This document shows positions 35,959 through 46,076 of a stretch of DNA of 64,000 nt, in pieces; position 1 is the first letter of the stretch, and the number at the start of each line of letters is the position of its first letter. A program made the position numbers and the translations under genes. The stretch lies in the NCBI GenBank assembly GCA_949987705.1, contig OX465281.1, positions 100,897,248-100,961,247 of the forward strand, given 5' to 3'. Below the pieces are notes generated by a model, which had not been told where the DNA came from, did no database searches, and was given only the letters and a program-made list of their open reading frames with translations. Origin of the DNA: Thereva unica (lineage: Eukaryota > Arthropoda > Insecta > Diptera > Therevidae).

Positions 35959-36421
35959 TTTCACCTATTGTAGTCACTTTTTTAATTTAAAAATCTAAAT
36001 TTTTAACGTTATTTGCTATTCAAAATACTTTCCAATTCACTTTGTTTAAATTGAACGTGCCAAGTGACGTTACCACCAAAATGACATTTTAATGCTGGCA
36101 CTCTAGTTACATTACCTTGTATTCTGTATACCGTGCGTGTACCTATGTTTTATACATTCAATACTTGTACAGTGTAAGCGTACGTGATTGTGATTTCCCT
36201 AAAGTGTATTTCCAAAGTAGTAGTGAAAATCTAAACCGATGACGTAACGCACACTGTACTCCAAAATTGTAAGTACATATATTTGAATTCGATAACTAAC
36301 AACACAAACTCATAATAAGAGAAACATAAAATTAATGCGTAGCGACTGCTACATAACTCCCCCTTCAGCGTAAGCGTCCATTAAAATACCAATTAACGAA
36401 AATTATGACTGAAAATTTACT

Positions 36422-39109
36422 TTACAATCGAAACCGAACTCTTTTCTTCGAACTTCGTGTTACCGGCCTATTACTGTCTTCGTTTCTTTCTATGTGTGCC
36501 GGTTTTAGTCTATCGATAGATACTTTTACTACCTTCCCGTTAACATCTATCGAAAAATTTTTATCTCCCCTTTTGATCACTTTATACGGTCCTTCATATG
36601 GATTTTGTAATGATCCTCTCATCCTATCTGTCCTCAGGAAAACAAATTCGCAGTCCCTTAATCCCTTTGGCACAAAGAAACATTTCTTCTGATCTCGAGA
36701 GTCCGTTGGAACAATATTTCTCATATGGTTTCTTAACCTTGCCACAAAGTCTGCCGGGTCTGATACAATCTCTGTGTCTCTTATGAAGAACTCTCCTGGG
36801 ATTCGTAGCGCTTGGCCATACACTAACTCTGCTGGACTACACTTTAGGTCTTCTTTTATTGTAGTTCGCATACCCAGTAAAATGGCTGGTAAGTGCAGTA
36901 ACCAGTTCGGGTTATCCATCTTGGCTCTCAATGATGCTTTAAGTTGTCTATGAAGCCTCTCTACCATTCCATTCGCTTGCGGATGATATGCCGTTGTTCT
37001 GATCCTATGTGTACCCAAAAGCTTCGAAAATTCCTCAAACATTTTTCCTTCAAACTGACCTCCTTGGTCTGTGGTAACAGTTAATGGAATTCCGAATCTT
37101 GGAAAATACTGTTCATACAATGTTCTTACTACCATCTGTGCAGTGATATTTTTAAGAGGATAGACTTCAGGCCACCTGGTGAAACGGTCCACGATCGTTA
37201 ATAAATACGTGAATCCTTCTGCTGGCTGGAGTGGTCCGACTATGTCTATATGAATGTGTTCGAGCCTTCCTGTTGGCGCCTTAAATTTTTCAACTGGGGA
37301 TTTAGTATGTCTATAAATCTTGGCTTTCTGGCATTCTATGCATGTTTTCGCCCATAAATTAATTTCGCTGTTCATCCTAGGCCAAAAGTATCTTCCTGTT
37401 ATCAGCTTTCTTGTACTTCGAATACCTGGATGTGCTAAATTATGTACAATGTTAAAAACTTCTCGTCGTAGAGTTTTTGGAATGAACGGTCTGTCTCTAC
37501 CCGTTGAACATTCTAGCCAAATTTTATTACTTGTTAAAGGTACATCTTTTTCTATTAATCTTATTCTTGAATTTCTACCAGAATCTTCCATTAAATGCTT
37601 CAATTCTAAATCATCTTTCTGTTCTTCCGCAATAATTTCTAAATCTATTTTCTTTTCTTTAATCGCGTCACAATCCTTACTATCTGTCTCTACTCGGGAT
37701 AATGTATCCGTTACTACGTTAGCTTTTCCTTTGATATATCTAATATCCGACGTAAATTGCGTAATGTAATCCAACTGTCTCGCCTGTCTTGGACTTCTTT
37801 CAGCTTTTGTCCATATTGCCGAAGTTAGCGGCTTGTGGTCTGTGAAAATTGCAAACTCACGACCTTCCAGAAAATGTCTAAAATGTTTAATTGCCAAATA
37901 TATGGCTAAAAGTTCTCTATCGAAGGTTGAATATTTCGATTCCGCGGCGCTTAATTTTTTCGAATAAAATGCTAGTGGTTCAGGCCCATTTTTGCCTGTT
38001 TGCTCCAGCATTGCTCCTACAGCCACATTCGATGCATCAACTGTTAAATTAAAAATTGCGTTCTCAGAGGGATGAACTAATAGAGTTGCTGAAGTAAATG
38101 CGTTCTTAGCTTTGACAAAAGCGTCCTCGCATTCCTTTGTCCACTCTAAATTCTTCACTTTCTTACCTTTTTTAAGCTCTTTGGCTAAATGACTATGAAT
38201 TGGACTTAATATTTCTGCTAGTCGAGGAATGAATCTATGGAAGTAGTTTATTATTCCTATAAACTGTTGTGCCTCTTTTATCGATTTGGGTGACGGAAAA
38301 TTTCTAATTAATTTAACTCTGTCTTCTGATGGAAGTATTCCGTCCTTTGTAATTTTGTGGCTTAAAAATTCCAATGTATGAACACCAAAGAGACATTTCC
38401 CTGGATTAATGTTGATTCCAAATTTTTCAAGTCTTCCAAAAACTTTTTCCAAATGAGCTTTGTGCTCTTCTTCGTCCTTGCTTGCTACAAGAATGTCATC
38501 AATGTAAACAAAAATAAATTCTAGTCCGTTTAGTACTTGATCCATAAAACGTTGAAAAGTTTGGGCAGCGTTCCTAAGACCGAAGGGCATTCGAGTAAAT
38601 TCGAATAAACCGAAAGGTGTAGTAATAGCTGTCTTGAAAATATCTTCCTCTGCCATAGGTATATGGTGATATGCTCTAACCAAATCAATTTTCGAAAATA
38701 CCGTGCACCCATTCAAATTCAACGTGAAATTTTGGATGTGTGGAATTGGGTACCTATCTGGGACTGTTATTGCATTAAGTCTTCTATAATCACCGCAAGG
38801 TCGCCAGTCTGAACAGTTCTTTTTCGGTACCATATGTAAAGCAGAAGAAGCCGAGGAAGAGGATGGTCTACATAAACCTAACTTAATCATATGGTCAAAT
38901 TCCAATTTTGCTATTTTGAATTTATTGTTGTCAAGTCTTCTAGGTCTGGAAAAAGGTAACTGACCTTTTGTTTGGACAGAGTGTACTATGTTAGATAATT
39001 CAGCTCCTGTATCTATTAGAAACTTAAATTTATTTTCTCTATCAAAAACAAAAAGTCTACAGGACTTTCTTGGAATAACATTTTTACAACACGCTGAAGG
39101 GATACTTAG
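36422..39109 (-). CDS. pol: Gypsy-2 Pol: truncated protease, RT, RNase H, integrase
   Basis: The long frame 38905-36422 (827 codons) has RT ([27 protein letters not shown]), RNase H ([24 protein letters not shown]) and integrase ([14 protein letters not shown]..., CIECQK zinc site; IDIVGP, TDQGGQF and [14 protein letters not shown] for DDE). The frame continues upstream to the gag stop with [10 protein letters not shown] of the protease, but runs straight from there into [13 protein letters not shown] of the RT start. The region in between that related elements have (about 150 or more residues) is missing. No env-like frame follows. Confidence 0.85.
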   Translation of the reverse strand, partial: LSIPSACCKNVIPRKSCRLFVFDRENKFKFLIDTGAELSNIVHSVQTKGQLPFSRPRRLDNNKFKIAKLEFDHMIKLGLCRPSSSSASSALHMVPKKNCSDWRPCGDYRRLNAITVPDRYPIPHIQNFTLNLNGCTVFSKIDLVRAYHHIPMAEEDIFKTAITTPFGLFEFTRMPFGLRNAAQTFQRFMDQVLNGLEFIFVYIDDILVASKDEEEHKAHLEKVFGRLEKFGININPGKCLFGVHTLEFLSHKITKDGILPSEDRVKLIRNFPSPKSIKEAQQFIGIINYFHRFIPRLAEILSPIHSHLAKELKKGKKVKNLEWTKECEDAFVKAKNAFTSATLLVHPSENAIFNLTVDASNVAVGAMLEQTGKNGPEPLAFYSKKLSAAESKYSTFDRELLAIYLAIKHFRHFLEGREFAIFTDHKPLTSAIWTKAERSPRQARQLDYITQFTSDIRYIKGKANVVTDTLSRVETDSKDCDAIKEKKIDLEIIAEEQKDDLELKHLMEDSGRNSRIRLIEKDVPLTSNKIWLECSTGRDRPFIPKTLRREVFNIVHNLAHPGIRSTRKLITGRYFWPRMNSEINLWAKTCIECQKAKIYRHTKSPVEKFKAPTGRLEHIHIDIVGPLQPAEGFTYLLTIVDRFTRWPEVYPLKNITAQMVVRTLYEQYFPRFGIPLTVTTDQGGQFEGKMFEEFSKLLGTHRIRTTAYHPQANGMVERLHRQLKASLRAKMDNPNWLLHLPAILLGMRTTIKEDLKCSPAELVYGQALRIPGEFFIRDTEIVSDPADFVARLRNHMRNIVPTDSRDQKKCFFVPKGLRDCEFVFLRTDRMRGSLQNPYEGPYKVIKRGDKNFSIDVNGKVVKVSIDRLKPAHIERNEDSNRPVTRSSKKRVRFRL

Positions 39110-39952
39110 TTTTTTGAATTATTATAATTACATGGTTTAACACATCTTTTGGCATTATCTCCAAATTTAAAGTGAAACCAGCAAAAAGGCTTATTATTTT
39201 CTTTATGTCTGCTATTTGAACGACTTCTACTTATTGATCTAAATCCGTGTTGAAAATTATTATTTTTATTATTAATAGTAAGTCTCTTGACTAAATTTGC
39301 TAAATCTTCAATTTTATTCTCTAGTAAAGTTATTTTCTTTTTTACATCAAGGCTATTTATGCTGAAATCTTCTTTGTTCAGGAAAGGATTTGCCGAATTG
39401 TTACCGATTGCCGAAATGAATTTAAATTTAGATGCTTCGAAAATCTTGTCTGCTAACAATATCAAATCTTGAATATTCTGCTTTCCAGATGCCATTAGCG
39501 CAATATTTATATCCGAAGGCAGTTTCCGCATCCATAACTTCTTAATTAATTCTTTCCCTAAATGTGTTGATGTTCCAGCCAAAATTTCCATTGATCGGTA
39601 GAAGTCTGACGGTTTTCTGTCTCCCATCTCCGAGTTGCATAAGAGCTGCTCCAAACTAATTCTCTTCGGATTCCGTGAAGCGTTGAATCAAGGTTGATTT
39701 AAGGGCCTCGTACTTGCCTTCCTGAGGTGGGTTTTGTATGCAATCCAAAACATTCATAATTATTTCTAAGGGTAGCGCCTGGATGACATGCTCGTATTTC
39801 GTATCATCCAGCCTAACTCCCTTAGAATGAAATTGGCTTTCCGCCAAAACAAACCATGCTTCTGGACACGGTGACCAAAAGGAGGGTAGTTTAACGGAAG
39901 AAGCGTTGATTTCACTATTGGTAAAGGTATCTCCCGAATTTTGCACACTCAT
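39106..39952 (-). pseudogene. gag: Gypsy-2 Gag, one frameshift
   Basis: The first frame 39952-39656 (MSVQNSGDTF..., FWSPCPEAWFVLAESQF, YEALKSTLIQRFTESEE) and the second 39654-39106 (LEQLLCNSEMGDRKPSDFYR..., CHCC box CWFHFKFGDNAKRCVKPC) are neighbours in different frames. A small indel at about 39655 separates them. The stop at 39106-39108 follows AAAAAAC, a standard -1 slippery heptamer in the right phase, and the protease frame is the -1 frame. Confidence 0.8.
39109..39115 (-). promoter_or_regulatory. -1 ribosomal frameshift site A_AAA_AAC before the gag stop (Gypsy-2)
   Basis: In the gag phase the codons are TCA AAA AAC TAA. A -1 slip gives CTA AGT ATC and enters the protease frame. Gypsy-1 has GGAAAAC TAAG at the same place (3218-3224). 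I did not fold the downstream RNA. Confidence 0.7.
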
Positions 39953-40509
39953 AATTTTAACACTATATACGCACTAACGTAACACGAAATTAACTTAAAA
40001 TCAAAGAAAAGAGTTTCGATTCACTTAAAATTCGCGGAACTTCTTATAAATTAATTTCGCGGACGAAAGCGTTGACGGAGGACTCAAATTTTAAAACCGA
40101 CCGTTAAATAAGGAAAATTTCGATTTTTAAAAGAAAAGATAATATAAATCAATTAAAGAAGAGAAATTAAATGAGAAATCCACTACTACCAGGAAAAGTT
40201 TTGTATTTTAAAAAGAAAAATTTTTGTGTTTTGTTTTTTTTTTTAAAAAGAAATTAAAAAAAAGTGAAAATTATTAATTTAAAATGAAATTAACTTCCCT
40301 TAAAAGTTTTATTAAATCTTCTTTCTTCTCCTCTCTTAAGTGTGTTCTTTCTTCTTTTTTTTTTAAAAACCTTCTTCTTAAAATTGTTCTTTTCTTTTTT
40401 CTTCTTATGAATTTTCTATTTTACTTTTGGAACATATTCTTTTTTTTTAAATTTTGAAATTTTCCTTTGCAGGAAAAATATTCTTCTTTCTTGTTTCGGG
40501 GTCACCAGA

Positions 40510-41032
40510 TGATGTGGGGGCCTAGACTCCTTAACTCCACATTTACATTATTTTGGGGTTCCTCTCCACATCATAATAGTTTATAATTGTTTTAGTAAAT
40601 AAACTATTTATTTTGTAGCGATTTAAAAATATTTTTATTTAAGTTATTTTTATTTTAAGTTAAACGACTTTACATGCGGTTGAATTATACAACCGGAACT
40701 TTTAACGATAAAAACTTCCAACTAATACATGAGTTACTATTTTGCATGTTAAACGTTCAACGAAAACTTTATTACTAATACATTCTATTTTTTATTTTAC
40801 ATGTCAAATCAATTCGTGTACCTATGTTTTATACATTCAATACTTGTACAGTGTAAGCGTACGTGATTGTGATTTCCCTAAAGTGTATTTCCAAAGTAGT
40901 AGTGAAAATCTAAACCGATGACGTAACGCACACTGTACTCCAAAATTGTAAGTACATATATTTGAATTCGATAACTAACAACAAAAACTCATAATAAGAG
41001 AAACATAAAATTAATGCGTAGCGACTGGTACA
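40510..41032 (-). repeat. 5' LTR of Gypsy-2 (intact, 523 bp)
   Basis: Starts TGATGTGGGG and ends GGTACA in plus orientation. It is identical or nearly so to the three pieces of the left LTR, which points to modest age. Adjacent leader DNA at 40.1-40.5 kb is pyrimidine-rich. Confidence 0.92.
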
Positions 41033-41178
41033 CAGATGACCGGAAAGGTGGCGGGGGAGCCAAAATGTGAGTTTTAGGGGGTTAAACGTGTTTTTTTGCG
41101 ATTTCTGAGAAAAGTAGACCTCCTATCGAAAAATGTTAAATGTAAACATTGTAGATAATTAAAAGATCTAGAGCTTTT

Positions 41179-41432
41179 CTGCCGTGCAAAGGACAAAAGA
41201 CCTAAATGCAAAAAGCTCGATTTGAGTAAAACGCGTTTCAAGTGTTTTTTTGTTACTTTCTGTAAAATAAGAAAATGAAAATGAAGTTTATTCAAATTAT
41301 CTAAACTTAGATAATTTGAATAAACTTCATTTGCATTTTCTTATTTTACGGAAAGTAACAAAAAAACACTTGAAACGCGTTTTACTCAAATCGAGGTTTT
41401 TGCATTTAGGTCTTTTGTCCTTTGCACGGCAG
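41179..41432. mobile_element. 254-bp fold-back element with TTTT duplication
   Basis: Almost the whole element is an inverted repeat with ends CTGCCGTGCAAAGGACAAAA and centre at about 41306. TTTT flanks both sides. The right arm has the empty site GAGCTTTTGTTC at about 52950 (other strand). Confidence 0.85.
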
Positions 41433-41960
41433 TTTTGTTCAAACCATTTTTCGACATAACCTCGAAAAATGGAGAAAAACGTCAAAAACCGAGTTTTTCG
41501 TTTATCATTTTTATCTTTCACAAAAATGATCCAATTTTAATGAAATTTGAGGAAAATGTAGATTTTCATGTTTCGAAAAGGCCCAATTTTTTTCAAAGCG
41601 CTTGGTTGTGTAGTTTTGTTTTTATGACCTTAATTTAAAAAAAAGGCCCCATTTTCAATCAAAAAAGTTGGCGAACGAATTTTTGATTTTGAAAATTTTG
41701 AAGACGGTTTTTTTTCGTTGAATCCTCTACTTTAAGATGGTGTAAAAAAATGATAGTGTCACAATAGCAAAACATCGAGAAAAATTCGAAAAATCAAAAA
41801 CCTCCTTTTTCAAGTATCGATTTTTCCGTAAACTTCGCTAATTCTTTATCTCTTTTTGACATAAAGCTTTAAGAGTGGCTCAAAACTGTAAATTTAATGT
41901 AATATATTATAAGGGAACTTCAGGGTACAGTTCACCCAAGAAAGCAAGGAAAAAATTACA

Positions 41961-42834
41961 GTTTTAGGCCAAAAAAAATATTTCTACGTATTGTGATTTC
42001 TTATACATTAAAACTTACTGGTAGAACCCAGCACTCGACATTCGAGCACCATTTTCTAAGTCTATAAGTCTTCAATAACAAAATTTTTCGAGAAAAATAA
42101 AACAGAATTGAAAAATGAAACAAATTTTTTATAGTTGGAAAAAGCAATGCCAAAAAACCAACTTTTATTATTTCCTAATGTCACATATTACATTTTATTG
42201 TATTACACTCAACTGGCTGCTAAATACAATTGCCCATGAGTAAAGACTATGCCGTGTTTAAATAATAAGTGTGTTCGCGTACTCGGATGCTGTTATGTTG
42301 TAAAAGAATTATTCATACCTCATTTTTTTGGAGAGATGCTGTTGATCATGAAACTCGACACATTTTTCAATCTCTTGAGAATCTTCAATAAAGTCATCGA
42401 CTTCGTGAAGGTCCTCAAGCTCATCACAATCTTCATTATTAATAATCTTCTCCGAATCGCTGAGATCTTCCATTGGTTGATTTTCAGAATTTGAACAGTT
42501 GTTGGCTCCGGTACAATTGGAACATAAAAGGGAGCATTTTACTCCCTGCTTTCGACAGCCACATCTTTTACTATCACAACCAGTTTCACAGCTGCAGCAG
42601 ATAGATTTAAGCAAACTTTCAGGAATTAATTTCTTTTCGGTAAATTTAGGTATTATTCCGTTTAAATGGGTTTTCGACCCCCAATCTGTAGCTTTCAGTT
42701 AGTTACTCGCAATAGTACTTCATTTATCCATCATCAAATATGTAGTATCAGATAAATCTTCTAACTATACCTTCATAAACTCAAAAAATCATTTTATTAG
42801 GCAATAAATTAAATAAAAAGAAGTGCGCGGGCCT
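41961..42834. other. Spacer of the large inverted repeat
   Basis: The only non-mirrored DNA between the two arms. It holds the orphan CXC exon on the minus strand. The rest (41961-42308 and 42700-42834) is AT-rich with nothing recognisable. Confidence 0.7.
42309..42698 (-). pseudogene. Orphan CXC exon of a second Academ-like element
   Basis: Frame from about 42698: TDWGSKTHLNGIIPKF, then LLKSICCSCETGCDSKRCGC, then RKQGVKCSLLCSNCTGANNC and an acidic tail. It parallels the last exon at 29246-29709 in order (W-x-x-K segment, LLK, CXC box, acidic tail) but differs at many positions. It ends at KKMR just before GTATGA, a possible donor. A TAA stop lies just upstream of an AG, so it is an internal or last exon. 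No nuclease exon is near. Confidence 0.7.
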
Positions 42835-43174
42835 GCCTAAAACTGTAATTTTTTCCGTGCTTTCTTGGGTGAAATAGTTGTTTAAACAAATTTTTTCACA
42901 TCTGAAACTGTTACCTGAAGTTCCCTTATAATATATTACATTAAATTTTCAGTTTTGCGCCACTCTTAAAACTTTATGTCAAAGAGAGATAAAGAATTAG
43001 CAAAGTTTACGGAAAAATCGGTATTTGAAAAAGGATGTTTTTGGTTTTTCGAATTTTTCTCGATGTTTTGCTATTGTGACACTATCATTTTTTTACAAAA
43101 TCTTAAAGTAGAGGATTCAACGAAAAAAAACCCGTCTTCAAAATTTTCAAAATCAAAAATTCGTTCGCCAACTT

Positions 43175-44918
43175 TGTAACGGTCAGTTTTGCCTAAATAT
43201 CTACTTGACTAAAAATTACTGTGGGGAAGAAAATCGAGTAGTGGGTTGGGAACAAAAAGGTAGGCGGGGAGAAATGAAAAAAACAGAAAATGGGGAGGCA
43301 GAAAAAATTAGGAGGAAAGGGGGTTGAATTTTTTTAAGTTGGGAGGAAAATTTCTTTATATATCGGAAAGGACAAATAAAGTTACAAGTTTGTTTGAATA
43401 ATAATATTCAAAATTAAAAGAAGAAAAGAAAATTCCCTACCGCAAGCGAAAACAAAAAATTTTGTAACTTTGAACTGCGAAAGTTATTCAATAAAATTGA
43501 TGCTACAAGGGCTCTGAATGAATGCGGCGGACTGACTGAAGGATGTCTCATGGTGTGTTCATTGAATTACGATAGGTCATCTAGAGAGGAACAGAAATAC
43601 GTGTGGTCCCACCCACAATAAGAGGAAGAAGATTGGTGTGGACGGGTGCAGGCAAACGTCAACGATTATCCTGGTCATAGAGACGTGGAAGAGGAATGTG
43701 GTTTTAAGTAGCGGGAGGCAGATTTGTTTTGGTCAGTATCCCATTGATGACAACTGAAGTTTTTTTGGGTGGAGGAAGTGCCCGAGCTGGTTGTGGTGAC
43801 ATGGATGGTGGTAATCTGTGTTTATTTGAATAATCTCTTGGTTAACTTATTTACTGAACAAGTCATACACATTTGGTTATTTGACTAGTTGCTTACCTGG
43901 TTATATACACTAATAATGAGAAATGGTTGCTTGTTGAAGGAAGTTGAAGGCATATATTGCGTACGTTTTTATAGAATCTAATTTATGAAAATGGTGGTCG
44001 TATCTTATTACCAGTGAGGGTTTTTGGTTACATTTTTTCCGTGAATACACCACTATATAAAAGGAAAAATATATATAAACCATAAATAGAAAAAATAATA
44101 AACAAAAAGAGAACAAAAAACACACAAAATACACTAAAATAAAATAAACCAATAATTTTCATGCTTAATTTAATACCTTTATTACTAAAATAATCATTTT
44201 AATCGTAGTTAGTATTAACTTTATAATCTTATTTATAATTATTTATGGATTTATTTTAATTATTTATGAATTTATTTTGCTCCTTGTTGGAGGTATTTTA
44301 TTCTTTTGTTGTTTCTGGGCAATATGTTCTTCATGAAATTAAACCTGTGTGAGTGAATTTGTAAAAATACGAGGCGTGTTTGGTACCAATACGGCGCGTG
44401 TTTTAAAGATTTTTTTTTGAACGAAATTGTCTAGACACATGTAATAGTAGAACAAAAATTTGGTTTGTGTTGCATCTGGCATATATTGATTATTGTCATA
44501 ACTTCTTCTCGTATTATTGTGTTGTCCTTTTTTTCTTAAATAAAACAAAAAAACAAAAAAATTTATAATGAGTAACATAAATTGTTAAATTTTTTTGGTG
44601 GAATGGTTGAGGGGGGGATCATTTCTTTTCAGGGTTTGACGCGGCTCAGGCGATGACCTGAGAATGATGGACGGAAGTCAAAGTTGCACAGACACAGGTA
44701 AGTGGTGAACCAACCGCGGTAAGCCCCGGCCACACACCCCACGACCCCTCCGGCGAGCTAGCTAACTCCGTGTGGCCGGCGTAGGAGTTCCGGATTTTCT
44801 TTGTATTTCTTATGTATGGTGTTGGCTCCTTGGCCATTCTCTTCAGGGCTTATGGCTAAGGGGGTGACACCTCGCATAAGTGGCGCCCAATAAATGGTCG
44901 CGCCATTATGCTGTTACA
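43175..44918 (+). repeat. 5' LTR of Gypsy-3
   Basis: 1744 bp. Very long for the group. TATATAAAAGG on the plus strand lies at about 44055. Short frames on either strand occur identically in both LTRs and are not gene candidates. Confidence 0.92.
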
Positions 44919-46076
44919 TAAATGGCGCCCAACGAAGCTTTTAAAGCCCGTTGACGGTCCTACACGGACCCTGAAGTTTAAATTTTTTTTGGTTTAATAC
45001 CACTTGTGCCTTCACGGACAATGTTTTTTTTTTTTCGTCTATGGTTCACCACTGTTACCCAGCGCTCGCTGTGGGCTAAGGTAGTACCGCGAGGCCTTAG
45101 CCCTTGTCTATTTTTTCGAATTTTTTTTCAGCATCCTTGTCCAAATTCTATGTGAATTTTTCTTTGTTTTCGCCTTTAGGCCTACCCTTTATCTTCTGCG
45201 GTGACTTCTTCGTTTTGGAGTAGCTTCGAACCATGCTGACCTGCACGGCTTGCTAACAAGCGGTGTTCGCTTGGCTATGCGTGCAGGTGTAGTAGTGGTT
45301 CATCACTGTCCTGTTTCTAGGGTCGGCGACTCTGGTATCAGGCGTGATACCGCCTGCCACTGCGTCGGTCCTTGAACAGGATCCTCTTTTAATTTTCCTG
45401 GTGGAAGTTGAAGTTGGGGCAAGGGCTTAACCGTCTTTGGTAACAGGCGTGTTAACGCCTGCCACTGCGCCCCTTGTTCCTTCTGAAGGTCCATCCAGCT
45501 TTTTAAATTTTAATTTTTTGTTTACGTCCTGAGGTTTTTCCGTCTGGTTCATCCCAACTGATTGATTTTCCGAAAGGTAGCTCAGTTGTGGTTGAACAGC
45601 GGATTCCCAAAATTTTTTTATTTTTTGAAGAAGTTTCCCTTTCGTGACTATGCGATTTTGAATTTTCGTTTCCGTCCTTCGTTCCGGGTTTACCTGAAGC
45701 TGGGTCGGCGACCTGGATGACGCTTGGTGATGACTATGCTTCATAGTTTTCACCAACTGCCAACGAGGCCATCGACATGCGGGAGCCCTGAGGGGATTGG
45801 TGTCTGCCTCAACCATTCCTCACACATATTGAATTAAAGCATATAACCACTCTTAGACACTAATCTATATAGACACTCATACACACTAACATATATATAT
45901 ACACTAATCGGCGTTGATTTTGATTTCTAGTTACACGCATATAGTAACAATATTTCTTTGATTGGTTAATAGGCACCGGTTGTTACACTAATCGGTGGTG
46001 ATTTTGTTCTTTGGGTTAGTCTGATTTTTTTTCTTTCCGCGTCTGTTTCATCTACATCAAGTATAAAGAAATCAGT
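44919..46076 (+). promoter_or_regulatory. Gypsy-3 leader with primer-binding site and repeated hairpins
   Basis: Starts with the primer-binding site TGGCGCCCAACG (44923). At 45334-45351 GGTATCA-GGCG-TGATACC forms a 7-bp stem with a GGCG loop. At 45439-45456 a second hairpin with the same GGCG loop follows, and both are followed by CGCCTGCCACTGCG. These could serve packaging or dimer formation, which is inference. No plus-strand gene is seen before gag. Confidence 0.6.

Larger units (their letters stand above)
21670..36135 (-). mobile_element. P-element-like DNA transposon with long inverted ends
   Basis: Flanked by the exact 8-bp duplication CGTGTACC (21662-21669 and 36136-36143) in the Gypsy-2 LTR; the intact LTR shows the empty site. 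Perfect inverted ends begin CACGGTATACAGAATACAAG. The inverted similarity runs about 615 bp inward and includes the THAP exon, so both ends carry one. Transposase exons are on the minus strand. Removing the Academ-like and hAT insertions leaves about 4.1 kb. The 8-bp duplication and THAP-type transposase fit the P superfamily. Confidence 0.92.
19733..36353 (-). repeat. 3' LTR of Gypsy-2, split in three
   Basis: Pieces 19733-20001, 21626-21669 and 36144-36353 add to 523 bp, equal to the intact right LTR. The breaks are the Helitron at 20002-21625 and the P element at 21670-36135 plus its 8-bp duplication. Confidence 0.92.
19733..41032 (-). mobile_element. Gypsy-2: CsRn1-like Ty3/Gypsy provirus, heavily nested
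   Basis: Flanked by the 5-bp duplication CAGAT (19728-19732 and 41033-41037). The empty site is in the right arm at about 53086. Right LTR 40510-41032 is 523 bp; the internal part is 36354-40509. The primer site next to the right LTR (minus TGGTGACCCCGAAAC) fits tRNA-Trp, and a GAAGGGGGAGTT polypurine tract lies at 36354-36366. The left (3') LTR holds a Helitron and a P element. Without insertions the element would be 5202 bp. Confidence 0.92.
11295..41960 (+). repeat. Left arm of the large inverted repeat (with later insertions)
   Basis: The arm's own segments are about 11295-11655, 12734-13315, 13919-17089, 19559-19732, 41033-41178 and 41433-41960. Read on the opposite strand they match the right arm in the same order. 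Identity is about 97% in 14.5-17.1 kb, about 92-93% near the centre and roughly 75% in the outermost part. Everything between these segments is a later insertion that is absent from the matching place in the other arm. Confidence 0.85.

Noticed and set aside
43910..44837. Minus-strand frames in the Gypsy-3 LTR repeated at 51709-52636
   Set aside because: Same DNA in both LTRs; low-complexity, no similarity to proteins.
44646..45816. Minus-strand frames in the Gypsy-3 leader as antisense genes
   Set aside because: Proline/glutamine-rich shadow frames of a structured leader; no motifs, no start context.
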